A stretch of DNA of 64,000 bases, taken from positions 14,880,001 to 14,944,000 of the forward strand of contig JBITNC010000002.1 in assembly GCA_050084985.1 (NCBI GenBank), written 5' to 3'. The DNA comes from Nageia nagi. Lineage: Eukaryota > Pinophyta. The notes beneath the pieces were generated by a model. The model had not been told where the DNA came from, made no database searches, and worked only from the letters and a program-made list of their open reading frames with translations. Each line of letters starts with the position of its first letter. Position 1 is the stretch's first letter. Shown here piece by piece: positions 36,250 to 48,429 of the stretch. A program made the position numbers and the translations under genes.

Positions 36250-36345
36250 GTGGAGGGCTATGGTAGGGAGACCACCATCGCGAGGAGGGGGGGCTATGGT
36301 AGGGAGACCGTCATCGCGAGGAGGATGGCTACGATAGGGAGAAAA
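36250..36345. repeat. Tandem repeat, unit about 36 bp
   Basis: GGGCTATGGTAGGGAGACC followed by a CATCGCGAGGAGG block occurs twice, with a third partial copy (GGCTACGATAGGGAG). It directly follows the chitinase fragment. Confidence 0.85.
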
Positions 36346-37278
36346 TCCAATGCGCAACGAACGATGTTCATTTAAACCTGAGCACACTTATAGCCCAGCA
36401 AGAGGAAGAGACATAAGTGAAGAGAGGTCTATGTGTGAACATGAGACTACAGCGAGACTGATGCATAAAAAGGGCTCGTGGCTATGCAGAGATTCTATGG
36501 AAGGAGAAACCTGCACAAAGATAATCTGGGAAAGGAAGTCCAACATCCAGAGACTGCGTTCCTGATCCACGTTATTGAGTAGAGAACAATGGAGAACTTA
36601 TGCTATAAAATGTAGAGAAGGTGCTCATTTAGATCTACCCCGTGGACAGCCAGATCTACATCGTGTCATTCCTACTGATCACAAGGAGACAAGTCAGTTT
36701 GCTTCAGATAACAAAGAAGGTTTGTCTTCTTCGTTGATCTGAACATTGTGAAAGCTTGCACGCATTCAGAAGGCTCACACAAAGAGAGCGTCCAAGGAGA
36801 ATTAGATTAGTAGTCATAAATCTCCCTCCCCTTTTTTTTGATATATTGTAAGGTGTACAATAAATTGCAAAATAAATTTACCAACACAATTTAAAAAAAT
36901 TAAACATTCGAGATAATAATATCTCTCCTTTTTACTTTGTGCTAGTAAAAGAAGTTATTTCTCACAAATAAAATTGAAAGAAATTCCTTAACTTAATTTT
37001 TGTATACTATCCTCTTAAATAATGAGCAAATAAGTAATTTGCAAAAAAAGCTATTCACAAAAGAGGTTAGTATCAAAAATTGTTAATCATATTTAGCTCG
37101 ACAATGGTCAACATATAGCACACAATATGTTACTAGTAAAATACAATTATTCAATAATTAACCAAGAAGGTAAAAAATGTATACCTTCTATTATGTTTTA
37201 CCTCAACAATGTAAGAAGATGAGAAATGGAGACCTCCAAATTGAAGAAGTTTCAAAGAATGTTGAAGGAGCTTCCACA
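36346..37278 (-). other. Copia-1 leader, LTR-proximal part
   Basis: 36346-36800 is moderately GC-rich with no recognised frame and may be more cargo. From about 36830 it turns AT-rich and resembles the start of the copia-2 leader in layout (primer site, GTGGAAGC motif, then a GTAATATA-type run). Confidence 0.55.
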
Positions 37279-37294
37279 CCAAGCTCTGATACCA
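37279..37294 (-). other. Primer binding site of copia-1
   Basis: Reads TGGTATCAGAGCTTGG on the minus strand, two bases after the 5' LTR: a good match to the complement of initiator tRNA-Met. Confidence 0.88.
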
Positions 37295-37296
37295 AT

Positions 37297-37785
37297 TGAA
37301 GGAATTAGATCTACACTAATCCTCAAGGTCCAAGACTATAGGAAACTTAATCATTCAACATCTACAAGCTAATAACACCATTCACACAAGATAACACCAA
37401 TATAAGTGGTTCCTCCCTCCTTAGGAGTACATCCACAACTAGATCTCAATTCTCAAACTATGCACCCTCTTACTACAATTCCTTTCTCTCCTACACAAAC
37501 TAGTAGAGTAATCTTACTCAAAATCTAAGTTGTATTACAAGAGGAGAGGCCCTCTATTTATAGCATGAGAGCACCTCCATAACCTTCCTTTAACCCAAGG
37601 GTAAGGTTAGGGTTACAATAAATATATTACCTAACTTTAACCTACCACCTAACCACATGGTAAGGTCAAAGTTTACATAATAAAGAATTCAATTAATCCC
37701 TTAAGGTATCTAAATATCCTTTAAGTGATTAATTGAATTTACGAGGAGTTTAGATATTCACAATATTTCATTACAAATTCTAACA
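37297..37785 (-). repeat. Copia-1 5' LTR
   Basis: 489 bp, equal in length to 20216-20704, followed by ATAGC (37786-37790), the second copy of the target duplication. Confidence 0.95.
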
Positions 37786-37790
37786 ATAGC

Positions 37791-38160
37791 ATCTCAACCT
37801 TCTGTGGGTCCTATCAAAGTTGACCCACAATCTCAATCATAGCAATCAGCAACTTTGGTATGGAATGGACATTCTTACACCAAAATCATGCATCTTTTAT
37901 TCAACTAGCCTCATTTTGAAGTAGGTTTTGTGACATATCCCTCCATGGGAAGTATTGTTTGAATTCTTATTGAATTCTTTATTGGCTATTGTAATATATA
38001 TGCAGACTTTTCCAAATCCAAGCAAGTTCTCGATGAAATAATTGCAATTTGTTTTTACTTTTATGTTGGGAAGGTGGATCCATTTTTGATGGATTATGTT
38101 ACATTACTAAATCCAAGTCTCTTTTGTTGATGGCTTTGTTACATGCACCTTTCGTTGACT
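37791..38160 (+). other. Old copia-related element, interior
   Basis: This continues the sequence interrupted by copia-1 at 20215. Short open stretches exist but nothing is recognised; the region becomes 3' UTR-like from about 38160. Confidence 0.5.
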
Positions 38161-39950
38161 GTGTGTTGTATAGTGTTGATTTTATTGTACACCTTTATGG
38201 TAAGTTCACTCTGCATGACGAACTTATTGTACAACTTGGCCTATTTTACACTATTCAATTATCCATATGAGAGGAACTCTTATGTATCTTTTGGCACTGT
38301 TCAGTTATCCATATGTGAGGAACTCGTATATGCATACTCTATTTTTTGGCCTATCTTGCACTATTCAGTTATCCATATGTGAGGAACTCTTATGTGTCTT
38401 TTGACACTGTTAAATTATCCATATGTGAGGAACTCTTATGTGCATACTCTATTTTTTATCATTCTAGCACTGTTTAGTTATCCATATGTGAGGAACTCTT
38501 ATGTGTCCTTTGGCATTGTTCAGTTATCCATATGTGAAGAACTCGTATGTGCATGCTCTCTTTGTAATGATAATCAACACATGTTTTATATACAGCAGGT
38601 GACTATAAGTATTGGCTTGGCATCCTCTGTGATGACTTATAGTGCACCATAATCTATATCTTTTTCATTGACTATAAGTATTGGCTTGGCATCTCTGTGA
38701 TGACTTATAGTGCAACATAAATCCAAGTATTTTTCGTTGACTATAAGTATTGGCTTGGCATCCTCTGTGATGACTTATAGTGCAACATAAATCCAAGTAT
38801 CTTTTGGTGACTATAAGTATTGGCTTGGCATCTCCATGATGACTTATAATGCACTAGTGGCCACACTCTTTTCTCCTTCCATGATGATGGAATATACTTC
38901 CATGATGATGGAAGATTGATCCATAACGATGGATTATTTACATATTGTTGATAAAATTTGAATCATTTTGATTGATTCATGCTACTAATTTCATCATCTC
39001 CCTCTTAACTAGTAGCATGGTTAAGATGGACTTCTACTTCTCCACTCTTGGCTCACTCTTGGTAAAGTTAAGTTTATTTGTTGTGGCATCTTGACTCCCT
39101 TTTGGTCAAGTTAGGCTTATTTATTGTACCTTCTTAACTACCCCTTGGTACAGTCAAGTGTATTTTATGTGCCACTTGGTTACTCTTGGTACAGTCACAT
39201 TTATGTATGGCACCTTATGGCTTTATGCATCTTACTATGGTACTTAAGATCGTATTTTGTGCTTTATGATATTTATTTTGTCTTTTTATCTTGTTGTTCA
39301 TATTGGTCACGTTGGCATTTCTTCATGGCATGATTCATGTCACATTGTCACACATGTATTTGTTTGATGAAGTTGTCATTAAGGGGGAGAAATTATCTAG
39401 TTGGTTGTATTGTTGTGATGACACCTCTCATATAAAACAACCAGTTGGTTGTATTGTTGTGATGACACCCCTAATATAAAACAAATACACAAGTCTTGAT
39501 ATATGCACAAATGATATTCTTAGATATCATACTTGATGATTTATGTCATCCCTGTTTTTGTGCATTTATGATGCTTTATTATGATCAATGTATAGATAGT
39601 GTGATTCATCTATTCTTGTTGATATGAATATGATGCATCTAATTGATCTTGGTATTTGGGTTGCTTATGACTTGCAAGTTCCTTTGAGATTACAATTTGC
39701 TTACCTCAAGTATGCAAGCTCTTCGAGACTCTTCATGACTTCTAGTTGGATGACTACTTCATGTACATTGAAACTAGTTATGGTTAATGATTGTATTTGG
39801 CAAAGTAGTGAGTTTCAAACTAGATCTTTATTACTTCACAAATATGTAAAAAGTTCTCATCTCTGTTGTATCTGTTTAGAGGAGAACTCTCTTACTTTCT
39901 CTTCTTCTCCTCTCTTACTCGTTCTATCCCAATATTGCATTAAGCGGGCA
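38161..39950 (+). other. 3' UTR of old copia-related element
   Basis: It begins with one hairpin unit like those of copia-1 and copia-2 (AAGTTC...GAACTT, 38202-38225). About six variant units with TTATCCATATGTGAGGAACT follow (38260-38550), then four copies of a GACTATAAGTATTGGCTTGG unit (38601-38853). From 39600 on it aligns with the end of the copia-2 3' UTR (GATGCATCTAATTGATCTTG, GTTATGGTTAATGATTGTAT, then a CT-rich run). The stretch 38860-39600 is non-coding with repeats of CCATGATGATGGA and TTGTATTGTTGTGATGACACC. Confidence 0.8.
38601..38853 (+). repeat. Four tandem stem-loop units, about 68 bp period
   Basis: Units start near 38601, 38670, 38739 and 38809. Each has ACTATAAGT then, 25-26 bases later, ACTTATAGT (ACTTATAAT in the last), a 9-bp inverted repeat. 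Copia-1 and copia-2 each carry a single copy. Confidence 0.88.
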
Positions 39951-40422
39951 TGTTGGAATGTATAATGCATTATTATAAAGGTTGTATTAAATCTTCTATG
40001 TAAATTCACTAATACTTAAGGGTATTATTTGATACCTTAAGTATTTTAGTGAATATAATAATGTAACTTGTCCTACACTCTAAGTCATGAGCATGCCCCT
40101 TAGGTCAAAGGATGTGCATGTCATGCTTAGGTAATCCAAAGAGAATTTTGGCCTATAAATAGAAGGCTTCCTCTTTGTATTAACACACCAATTATGGAGT
40201 AAGGTTATGTTATAAGATAGAAATGTAGGAGTTAAGATTAGAAAGATTGTAAGAGAGTTGTATTTGTGAGAGAAGTAAAGATTTAGTTAGTGGATGTACT
40301 CCTAGTTGGAGGAACCACTTTACATCTTGTGTTGTGAGATTGCTTTGTGTATTTGTTAGATGTAATTGTGAACTTTCATGTGATCTTGGTAGTTTAGGAA
40401 TTATCTTGTTAGTGTTAGTTCA
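39951..40422 (+). repeat. LTR of old copia-related element
   Basis: It starts TGTTGGAATG after a purine-rich TAAGCGGGCA and contains CCTATAAATAGAAGG, a TATA box, in the same place as the other copia LTRs. The layout (TTAAGTATTTTAGTGAAT blocks, GGATGTACTCC, GGAGGAACCAC) is homologous but clearly diverged. The 3' end at GTTAGTTCA is inferred from the CA rule. No partner LTR lies in the window. Confidence 0.75.
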
Positions 40423-41802
40423 TAGATAACAACAAATGATCCAACGATGTGAGGATCATTTCCACCTTTTCCATGCTATTAAATAATTCAAATAGAATAA
40501 ACAAAAATGTATAAAATGAAATAGTTATGCACATAATCCATAGTGCTTAAGCTCGATTGGTGAGATGGATGAGAGTCTACAAGAGGGAACCAAAGGTTGT
40601 TTTTGTATATGTTTTAGTTCTACTTTTATATGTTTTTATTTATCATAATTTGAAGAAAACAATCTAGATGCAATCCCCTAAGTTAATTTTTAGAGGTTTA
40701 CATTTTATTTAGAGCTTGTTTGTCAAAAGGCCTTTTAGAATATTTTCCTTGGAATTCACATGAAAACAAAGTAAAGCAAAAAGTTTTGTATTTTGTCATA
40801 CACCTAGGTTTGTTATCAAAATTATATTAATGATCTAAACTAATTTTCTACAACATAAACATACTACATGTAATTTTGATGTGTCTCTTTTATTAATCAA
40901 TGTTTTAACTTTTTATTATTGTTGGAACTCTTCTCCAACTTCAAGTCTCCAACATCTTCAACCAAAATAGAGATTTGAAGAATTTGGTCTTCTACAATGG
41001 AGTTAATTGTAACTTTGCTTGGTGAAGTTTATACCATGATTTTTGACATGGTTTGAAAGTTTTCAAGAATATTTTGGAGCTCCTTAATTATTTTTATCTG
41101 TAACCTTCTATTTTGTTTTCATGATTTAAAAGCTATGAATACAAATTGCAAGACATTTATTGATTTGCATGGATGTTGTCTTTTACGTGCTTGGAATTTT
41201 TCCTTATCAGATGCAGCTGTCTTGAAAAATGACGTAGGGGTAATAACTGTAGTGTCAAATACCCATATGACGCAAATAAGGATTTCATGCCAGGACGCAT
41301 TTAGTAACGAAGGCTGCAAACTTGAGCTCAAAGGATTATGTTCATCTAGTTCATCCTCCATATAGAAATATTTACTTTCAACAAATTTGAGCTTTAGAAA
41401 AATTATAATCTGGAATATTAATAGTAACCATTGCATGGACTGCATATCTTAAAATTTATATTTTATGAATGTAAAAAAATAATAATAAATAGTGTTTGAT
41501 GTGTGAAAAAAAAATCAAATGGCATTTACTAACGTTTGTATTTAACATCTGAATTTAAAATTCAAAATTTCATTTCCCACGCTATTCAAAATTTTGAGGC
41601 CAATTTGATTCGTGACTCAAGTCCGCCCGCCCAAGGCCTAGGGGCCTGAGCCGAGATTCAAGATTCGATAGCCAATTCCTGTACCAAAAATGTGCATCCG
41701 CCATTGATGTTTGTTCAGTACAGGTCTGCCAAGATGGAATAAAAATGAAGATTCCAACACCTAAATCCTCATCCCACCATGAAAGAAGATAGGGATGCTC
41801 GT
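40423..41802. other. Intergenic, no recognised gene
   Basis: Mostly AT-rich. A minus-strand frame at 41119-41445 (108 codons) begins with a hydrophobic stretch (LLLIFQIIIFLKLKF), but it overlaps a plus-strand frame of similar quality and matches nothing I know. Composition rises in GC from about 41600 toward the lectin fragment. Confidence 0.5.
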
Positions 41803-42043
41803 GATTACCCTGTTACGTTTCACTTGGGCTTCTTCAATCTTCAAAATAACAGTAAGTGGTATGTTGGGATTTGGTATGCAAAGGCCTCGAAGCAGACGAT
41901 TTTTTGGATTGTCAATAGAGACAACCCCTTGTAGAACGAGTCTAGAACTTTCTGTCTCACAAATGAAAAGAGCCTTGCGCTCAGTTACAGAATTCTGTCA
42001 TCTGGTCCGCTAATTCCACCCAGAAAGCCTATGCAGCAGCTAT
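41803..42043 (+). pseudogene. G-type (bulb lectin) receptor kinase fragment
   Basis: The frame reads VTFHLGFFNLQNNSKWYVGI and then WYAKASKQTIFWIVNRDNPL. This is the signature of the bulb-type mannose-binding lectin domain at the N-terminus of S-domain receptor-like kinases. A TAG at 41932 follows NPL. After a frameshift near 41990 the next strand reads SVIWSANSTQKAYAAA, again typical. Nothing of the PAN, transmembrane or kinase parts follows, so it is a small relic of a cell-surface receptor gene. Confidence 0.82.
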
Positions 42044-42484
42044 AAGAAATAGAAAGATATTAATATTTACCAGAAAGTATGAAAATAAATGAAGAGTACA
42101 GGAAAATCACAGAATGAGATATGTATGTCAAGGATTATTTCTGAAAAACAAATAAATCTGATGAAGTGTTGTTCCAGTTTACTACAGCAAAAGATAATGA
42201 AACAAGAAGAGACAAAAGAGAGTATATATGAAGAACAGAGGATGTAATACTCCTATAGTTTATTCAGGTACAACTACTTACCAAAAGACAGATACACGTA
42301 TATGAAAGAGAACATATTAAATAAAATAACGAACTACTAACTGATTAAGCGAAAATGTTCAACACAACAATAAAGAAAAATAGTTATTGAAACTTCCTTG
42401 TCAATATTTGGCTGTAGACATTAGCTTTAACAATCTCCACTTTAATGTGAATAGTAGTGATGTCCATTATTTGTCTTTTGTTTT
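42044..42484. other. AT-rich intergenic
   Basis: No gene seen between the lectin fragment and the 3' end of LINE-1. Confidence 0.5.
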
Positions 42485-43344
42485 GATTTTTTTAATGAAA
42501 TAACCTTTTTATTAAAAATAAAAATTTCTTATAGCAGTATGTGGGTGGAGTTTAGCACATTCCATATGAGTTCAGATCAATCATAGTTAGGAAACCAACA
42601 AAATGGGTCACTACAGCCCCCAATACAATAGATAGCAGAAAAACGAGCTATCAGAGAACAAGAAGCCATAAATAACTAACGAGGTCACTAGAATAATAAA
42701 AGACCCATGGCTAACTAACACATATTACTTTGCATTGTACGAGGGGTGTGGAGGAGTGTGCCTAGTCGTTGAGTGGTGCATCGCTCCAGGCTGACTGAGT
42801 TGCTAATTATCTCTATCAGGAAGAGGGATCCACTCACCATAGGGTGCATTAACTTTGGTCATTGTCCATCCGACATCAATGTTTCTGCCTGCATCTCCCA
42901 AGCCATCCATGGCCGAAGAGGATTCCAGTTGACCATCATCCCATCCACCCGGAGGGTGGGAAGAAGTGCCATCAAACTTGGAATGTTTATGGGGAGGAGA
43001 AGGCTGAGATTAGTGACGACCAAGAGAATTGGTAGATGCTCATTGAACGTGCAACAAGGAGCGACATCGAGAATGGGAGCAAGAGCACTCAGCATCGCTG
43101 CACTCCGAAGGAACTCGATTGATAATGATGGAGCCTCTGCCCAATGCGCCAACAAGTCTTGCAGGTGATCTACCTCCATGGCAACCTTATTTGCTTGAGA
43201 GATAATTTGTAGCCAAACATTGTTAAACACTTCCAACTTGTCAAGATGCCCAAAAAAGTGGAAGGAGCATGATCTTTAAACACAATTATGTTTCGCCTTT
43301 TCCAAATATGAAATAATAAACTAACTCTAAACAATTGTCAAACC

Positions 43345-46300
43345 TCAAATAGGGGAGAAGAAAACACAACAAAATCCCCTAGGAGATCTTGGGGCCACTA
43401 GAAACAAAGAAAGGGGAAAAGAAAGTGAAAACCCAATCCCAAGCTTGTTTGGACTGAGGGCAATCCCAAAACAAATGAAAACATGATTCAAGGACATTGC
43501 AAAAAGCACATCTAGGGTCAGGTACACCCATATATCGAAGCCTATTCCCAATAGGGAATCCCTGGTGCAACAAACTCCAGGTGAAGATAGCTTGTTTGGG
43601 TTCAATGTAGGCTGCCCAGGTATTGCAAAAATGAGTTCTACAACAAGATTTTATGGAAAATAAATCACACCTCTCATTTAACGTAGGGACCATAGGTAAA
43701 AAATGGGATAACCATTTGTAGCGCATCCTAGCTTTGTAATTGAGAAACGAAGTATCCACATGCCAGTGCCAATTTGTCCACCACGGTCTCTACGAAAAAA
43801 CTCTAATTTTATGAATCCTATCATGAGGGGTAGCATAGAGAACCACATCATACATATCCTTATCAACATTGGTGAGCCTAAATTGGTGCTTGAAGGATTC
43901 CCAAGGGATTTAATCTGTAGTTTACCGACTAAAGAAGTCCATAATGGAGCATATGCCTTTCTTAAAAAATCTCAAGGCATGGACCCACTAAACCTGAGCT
44001 AGAGGCATATTCTGGTAACCAAAAAAAGAAGACCACCAAATGTTTAGAGTTAAAAGATAACCCCTTTCGAAAGCCTACTTCCTTCCAGTGGAGCCAGGGG
44101 GTAAGTTGTTGCCAAGCTTTTCAAATCCTGTGAATAACAAAAGATCCTTGGATCTTGATGGCCATCGGAGCCATAACAAGTAATGGGAGATCCATACCTC
44201 GCCAAGCTTAATGGTTAAGGGGAAGACCTATGGAAATAAAATGTCAAATTAAAATTTTCCATGACTTATTACCTCACATAGCTCAAACTATCCACTTGGC
44301 ACAAAGGGAGATGCCTTAACGTTTACAATCAAGAATCCCCATTTCCCCAGCCTCTCTGGGAGACAACAATACTCCCAAGCCACTTTGTGAAACCCTTTTT
44401 TATCAAAATAATTGCACCAAATAAAGTCCTATAAAAGTTTTTTCTAGTTTGTTATTACACACTTGAGATGGGACCTAACAAGAAGAATAGTAGACATTGG
44501 TAGTTGCAATAACCTTGGAGCAAATTTAGAATTTACCAACTAGAGAAAGCTTTTTAGAGAGCCAATAATCAAGCTTAGATTCAACCTTTTGGACCACATA
44601 GCTCCAAAGCTGAGCTGGATGACCATGAAAAGGAAAAGAGATGCCGAGAAATTTGAAGACCTCACTAGTGTTGATCCACTTCCACTAAAAGTTCTACAGC
44701 CAAGTAGGAGTCTCATGCATCGATTGCCTAAAATAGGAAGTCTTTTTCCACTAAATACTTGAACTTGAGGCTTTGCAAAAAATGTCCAAGCAATTAAGAG
44801 TAGTTGAGATAGATTGCTCATCTTCCCTAAGGGTGAGGAAAGAATCATCCACAAAGTGCCCATTGACCAGTTTCCCCTAGTTATGATGAAGATCAATTCT
44901 ATGAATGTAGTTCTGGGTTGTTTGAGCAACAAGAAGATAACCAAAAGCTTCAGTAGCCAAGATGTAGAGAGAGGGGGCAACATGATAACCTTATCTAATT
45001 GATTGAAAAAGACCAATACTATCTGACTAAGAGTTGTTAAGGTTCAACACAATAGATGCATCTTTGAAAAGCATGGATATAGAGTTAATGAACATAGGCC
45101 CAAAATCAAGTGCTTTGAGTATAGCAAGAATGAATCGCCATTCAATATGGTCATAAGCTTTCTCAAAATCAATCTTTATGAATAGAACATTCTTACCAGA
45201 CAGTCGGGCCCATTCCATTCCTTCCCAAATTGCAAGAATATTATCCAAAATGTAATGCCTTCAAATGAAGCCAATTTGATCAGGTTTGATAATCAAAGGC
45301 AGAAGATGTCAAATGTGGAGAGCAAGAGCCTTAGTAATGATTTTGTAGCTAACATTCAATAGGGTGATGGGCCTCCAATTCATGATAACCTCAAGATCAC
45401 CAAGCTTGGGGATAAACTTAATGTTCCCTCTATTAATGATACCCCTAAGGGATCCCGTGAGCATGGCTTCAAGATAAACTTTGTGCAAATCTTTTCCAAC
45501 CACATCCTAAAGTCATTTGTAGAACTCACAAGGGAATCCATCCAGCCTAGGGGCTTTATCATTGGCCATTTGAGATAAGGCTTCTTCAAGGTCTCTTAAG
45601 GAGAGAGGCTTGTCACATTCAGCCTGATGGTTAGCAGAAAGAATGGAGGGGATAACAGCTAGACAAGCCTCCAAGGCTTGCTCTTTTTTCAAGGTGTAGG
45701 GTTGAGTAGCAAAAATAGTGGAATAGTGAGAATAAAAGAGCTATAGTAATCTTAAGAAGAGAAGTAACCCAAGCTCCATCCACCTAGAGGGCTTTAAATT
45801 GGGTTGCTTACCGAGGAGGATGAAGCTTTTGAAAGAACTATTTGGAGACTTTATCCCCAATTTTAAGCCAATGAAGTCTAGCCTTGAGTTGAGCTCCTTT
45901 GGCCTCGTATAATTCAGCAACCTTGAGCTCATGATGAAGATGGGCAACATGAGACTAAAGCTCAATATTGAAAGGACTAGCCTTAAGTTGAACAGAGGCT
46001 TAGCCAAGTTCATCATTCAAAGCCACTTTTGATTATCTTCTAAACTAGGCAATCTTCTTGCCAAGGATTCTCAATAGAGTGGAGATCCAAGTAATAGCAT
46101 CATTCCACCATTCAATCCAACTAGAGTCACCCCTAGGGTGAGGAACAAGGTTCCAAACCCTGGTAATATGGTAGACCATGGTAGGATGTTGAAGGAAAGG
46201 GGTATCCAAGAAAAATTATATTTTGTAATGATGGGATTAAGGGTATTTTTCTGAATGGAGAACATAATCGAAGCATGGTTAGAGGTGGTGGTGCCAAGAA

Positions 46301-47020
46301 TGGTTTCCACAATGGGGGATAAGATATGCATCCTTTGAAAAAAAAAGTTGGTATGGTCAGAGAGTGTGGCTTTTTCAAGCTATTTGATAATATCTGCATG
46401 GTCAGCTTGAAGGTTAGATCACATATACCAAAGATTCTCAGGACAATCTAACGGGGAAATGTAAGTGTTGGGGTCAGATAAATTAAGCTTATTTCGCATG
46501 AAATACTAGGCTTCCCTTTCTCCAATGGCCCATTGTATGGGATGGTGACCCACCTTCTTAGAAGGCTTCTCAATCATGTTGAAGTACTCACACATGACCC
46601 ACATGGCAAGTGAAAGTGAAAGAGCACACCACTTCCACAGACTATAGCATTCGTGGGCATTATTGGAAGCATACACATTTTAAATCCCAAAATGTATTCC
46701 ATCAACTTCAAGAAATACCTAGACTACTTAATTGAGAGGGTCCACTCCCCAAGTAACCAAGTGCTCTTTCCAACGGGATACCAAGAGGGTGATAGCCCCC
46801 CCACTACCAGGGGAATGATTAGTGGCAAAAAAAAGATAACCAAGTTGCAAAAAAAAGAATAAGTACATTACAAAATGAAATCAAAAATTTTGATTTCTTA
46901 TAAGCAGATGACATCAGGAACTCCATAAAGCATGGAGCACATACCAATTTCATCTGAAACTAGATATTTTCGGACTAGATCTATCAGTCCTCTAACATTC
47001 CATAAGAGAAAAATCATGGA
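43345..47020 (-). pseudogene. LINE-1 ORF2: endonuclease, RT, zf-RVT
   Basis: The endonuclease starts LLWNVRGLIDLVRKY and PDVICL. RT motifs are FIPKLGDLEVIMNWRPITLL, then LFIKIDFEKAYDHIEW. The catalytic box FVDDSFLTL lies near 44830-44860 in a frame different from the longest local open frame. The C-terminal zinc-binding region shows FTWSLLHQGFPIGNRL, CAFCNVLESCFHLFWDC and WDWVF. This enzyme nicks target DNA and copies its RNA there. The numerous frame changes rule out function. Confidence 0.85.
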
Positions 47021-47099
47021 AGGTAATTAAGGTTCATACCATCGTCAACATCTTTGACATCCCCAATGTCCACAACAGAGGCATAAGGGTTACTGAAGA

Positions 47100-48278
47100 G
47101 AGAATCTTGGTTGAAGCTGCTAAACTCCATCTACCTCCTCTTATTAGAATGATATGCAGGTTCACCCTTAGAAGGGCTACGAGATTATCTACCATGGAGA
47201 GGAGGGTACTTAGGCTCTAGAGAGCTCACTCCCTACATAATGGGCTGTTGAAGACCAATAGAGAGCACCATGGAGACTTTGGAGTTTGAAAAAATAGCAG
47301 CCAACAAGGGGACACTACCATCGGACGGTACAACTATGGGTGCGACCTGGGTAGTGGTAGCCACAATCGAGGTAATGGTAACACCCATTGAGTTCTTCAA
47401 GAGATCAAAAGCATTAGGAACATTGGAAGTTGGGGTTTGCTTAACAATTTTTCCTTTCCTTTAGACTACTTCCCATTCTTCTTATCCAACTTTCGAAGAT
47501 GGAACGGATGGAGGGGGAGCTACAGCCACATCTAGAGCTCATTTCTCTACCATTAGAGGGCAATCCTAAATTTTATGAGCGCTAGACTGGCCATGGTGGC
47601 ATGTGTTAGGCAAGATGATGTACATAACTCGCTACTAAAAGTGATGGTCACCAACTTGCAAGTCCATGTATTCCTTTAGGTCTTTCGAAAGATCGACCTT
47701 GACACAAACTACTTTTGTGGGCAAGAAGCATAAAAATATTCTATTTCACAATAGACAAATTCACCAAGAGGTGCACACAATTATTGGTGGTATGGCCATA
47801 AAGGTAGGGGAAGATCCAAAAACTCAACCCACATAGGAACCCTTAGGGAGACCTAGTTGGTGATGAAAAAACTCTTGGTCCATAGTTGAAAAACCAAAAG
47901 GGAACTGCGAATAGACCAGGGACCATGACTCAATGCTACTCTAGATTGAGTGGGGTTCATAAAGCAAAATAGAAATAACCCTTTAGTCAGATTTTGGATA
48001 CCATCAACCTTGATGCCATGCCAAGTTTTCTGAATCCAAGTATAGATAATAGACTCCCCAGGGATACGACCCAAAAAATACCCAACTAGGGTATGAGACT
48101 CCAGGCAAGAGCATGTACTATTAAACTCACTCAACAGGATAACAACATCTGGAGGAGAAATATTACCTCATGATACACCTTGGGGATGTACTTCCTAGGT
48201 TACTTGTTCACTCTGGATGCCATGACTCCCTCCATCAGCTTCAACCAAAGTTGAAGCTATAGAGTTGGCATGTGCCAT
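47100..48278 (-). pseudogene. LINE-1 ORF1, DUF4283 RNA-binding protein relic
   Basis: The ATG at 48278 opens MAHANSIASTLVEADGGSHG. After two stops the DUF4283 domain is readable: HTLVGYFLGRIPGESIIYTW, GLFLFCFMN and HGPWSIRSSLLVFQLW. A degenerate CCHC knuckle (CHH...AHK...DC) lies near 47580-47610, then a Pro/Ser/Val-rich tail. In plant L1 elements this protein coats the element RNA. Confidence 0.8.
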
Positions 48279-48429
48279 TTAAAAAGACAAAAAAATGATA
48301 AGGCATCAGGTGATGGGCAGGATAGGTAGCATCAATTAATAAATGTCAACCCTATCCCGTAAGATCTCTAGAGGAGCTACAGTTTGATGATCAATAAAGA
48401 AACCTTTGGACATGTAGTATGGCTCATAG

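Larger units (their letters stand above)
42485..48400 (-). mobile_element. LINE-1, L1-type non-LTR retrotransposon
   Basis: Read on the minus strand it has ORF1 with a DUF4283 domain (48134-47853), endonuclease (from about 47015), reverse transcriptase (about 45600-44700) and a zinc-binding RT C-terminal region (43759-43379). The 3' end is taken at about 42485, where the minus strand reads AAGGTTATTTCATTAAAAAA, an A-rich tail. It has no LTRs. Frames are shredded by stops and shifts, so it is old. Both ends are approximate. Confidence 0.85.

Noticed and set aside
38049-38652. Several overlapping Tyr/Leu-rich ORFs
   Set aside because: They arise from tandem non-coding hairpin units read in three frames.
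41119-41445. Minus-strand 108-codon ORF with hydrophobic start
   Set aside because: No family, no neighbouring exon and an equally long ORF on the other strand; kept only as a note in the intergenic entry.
44540-45016. Longest open frame in the LINE-1 RT region
   Set aside because: The RT motif FVDDSFL lies in another frame here, so this ORF is mostly an out-of-frame reading after a shift.
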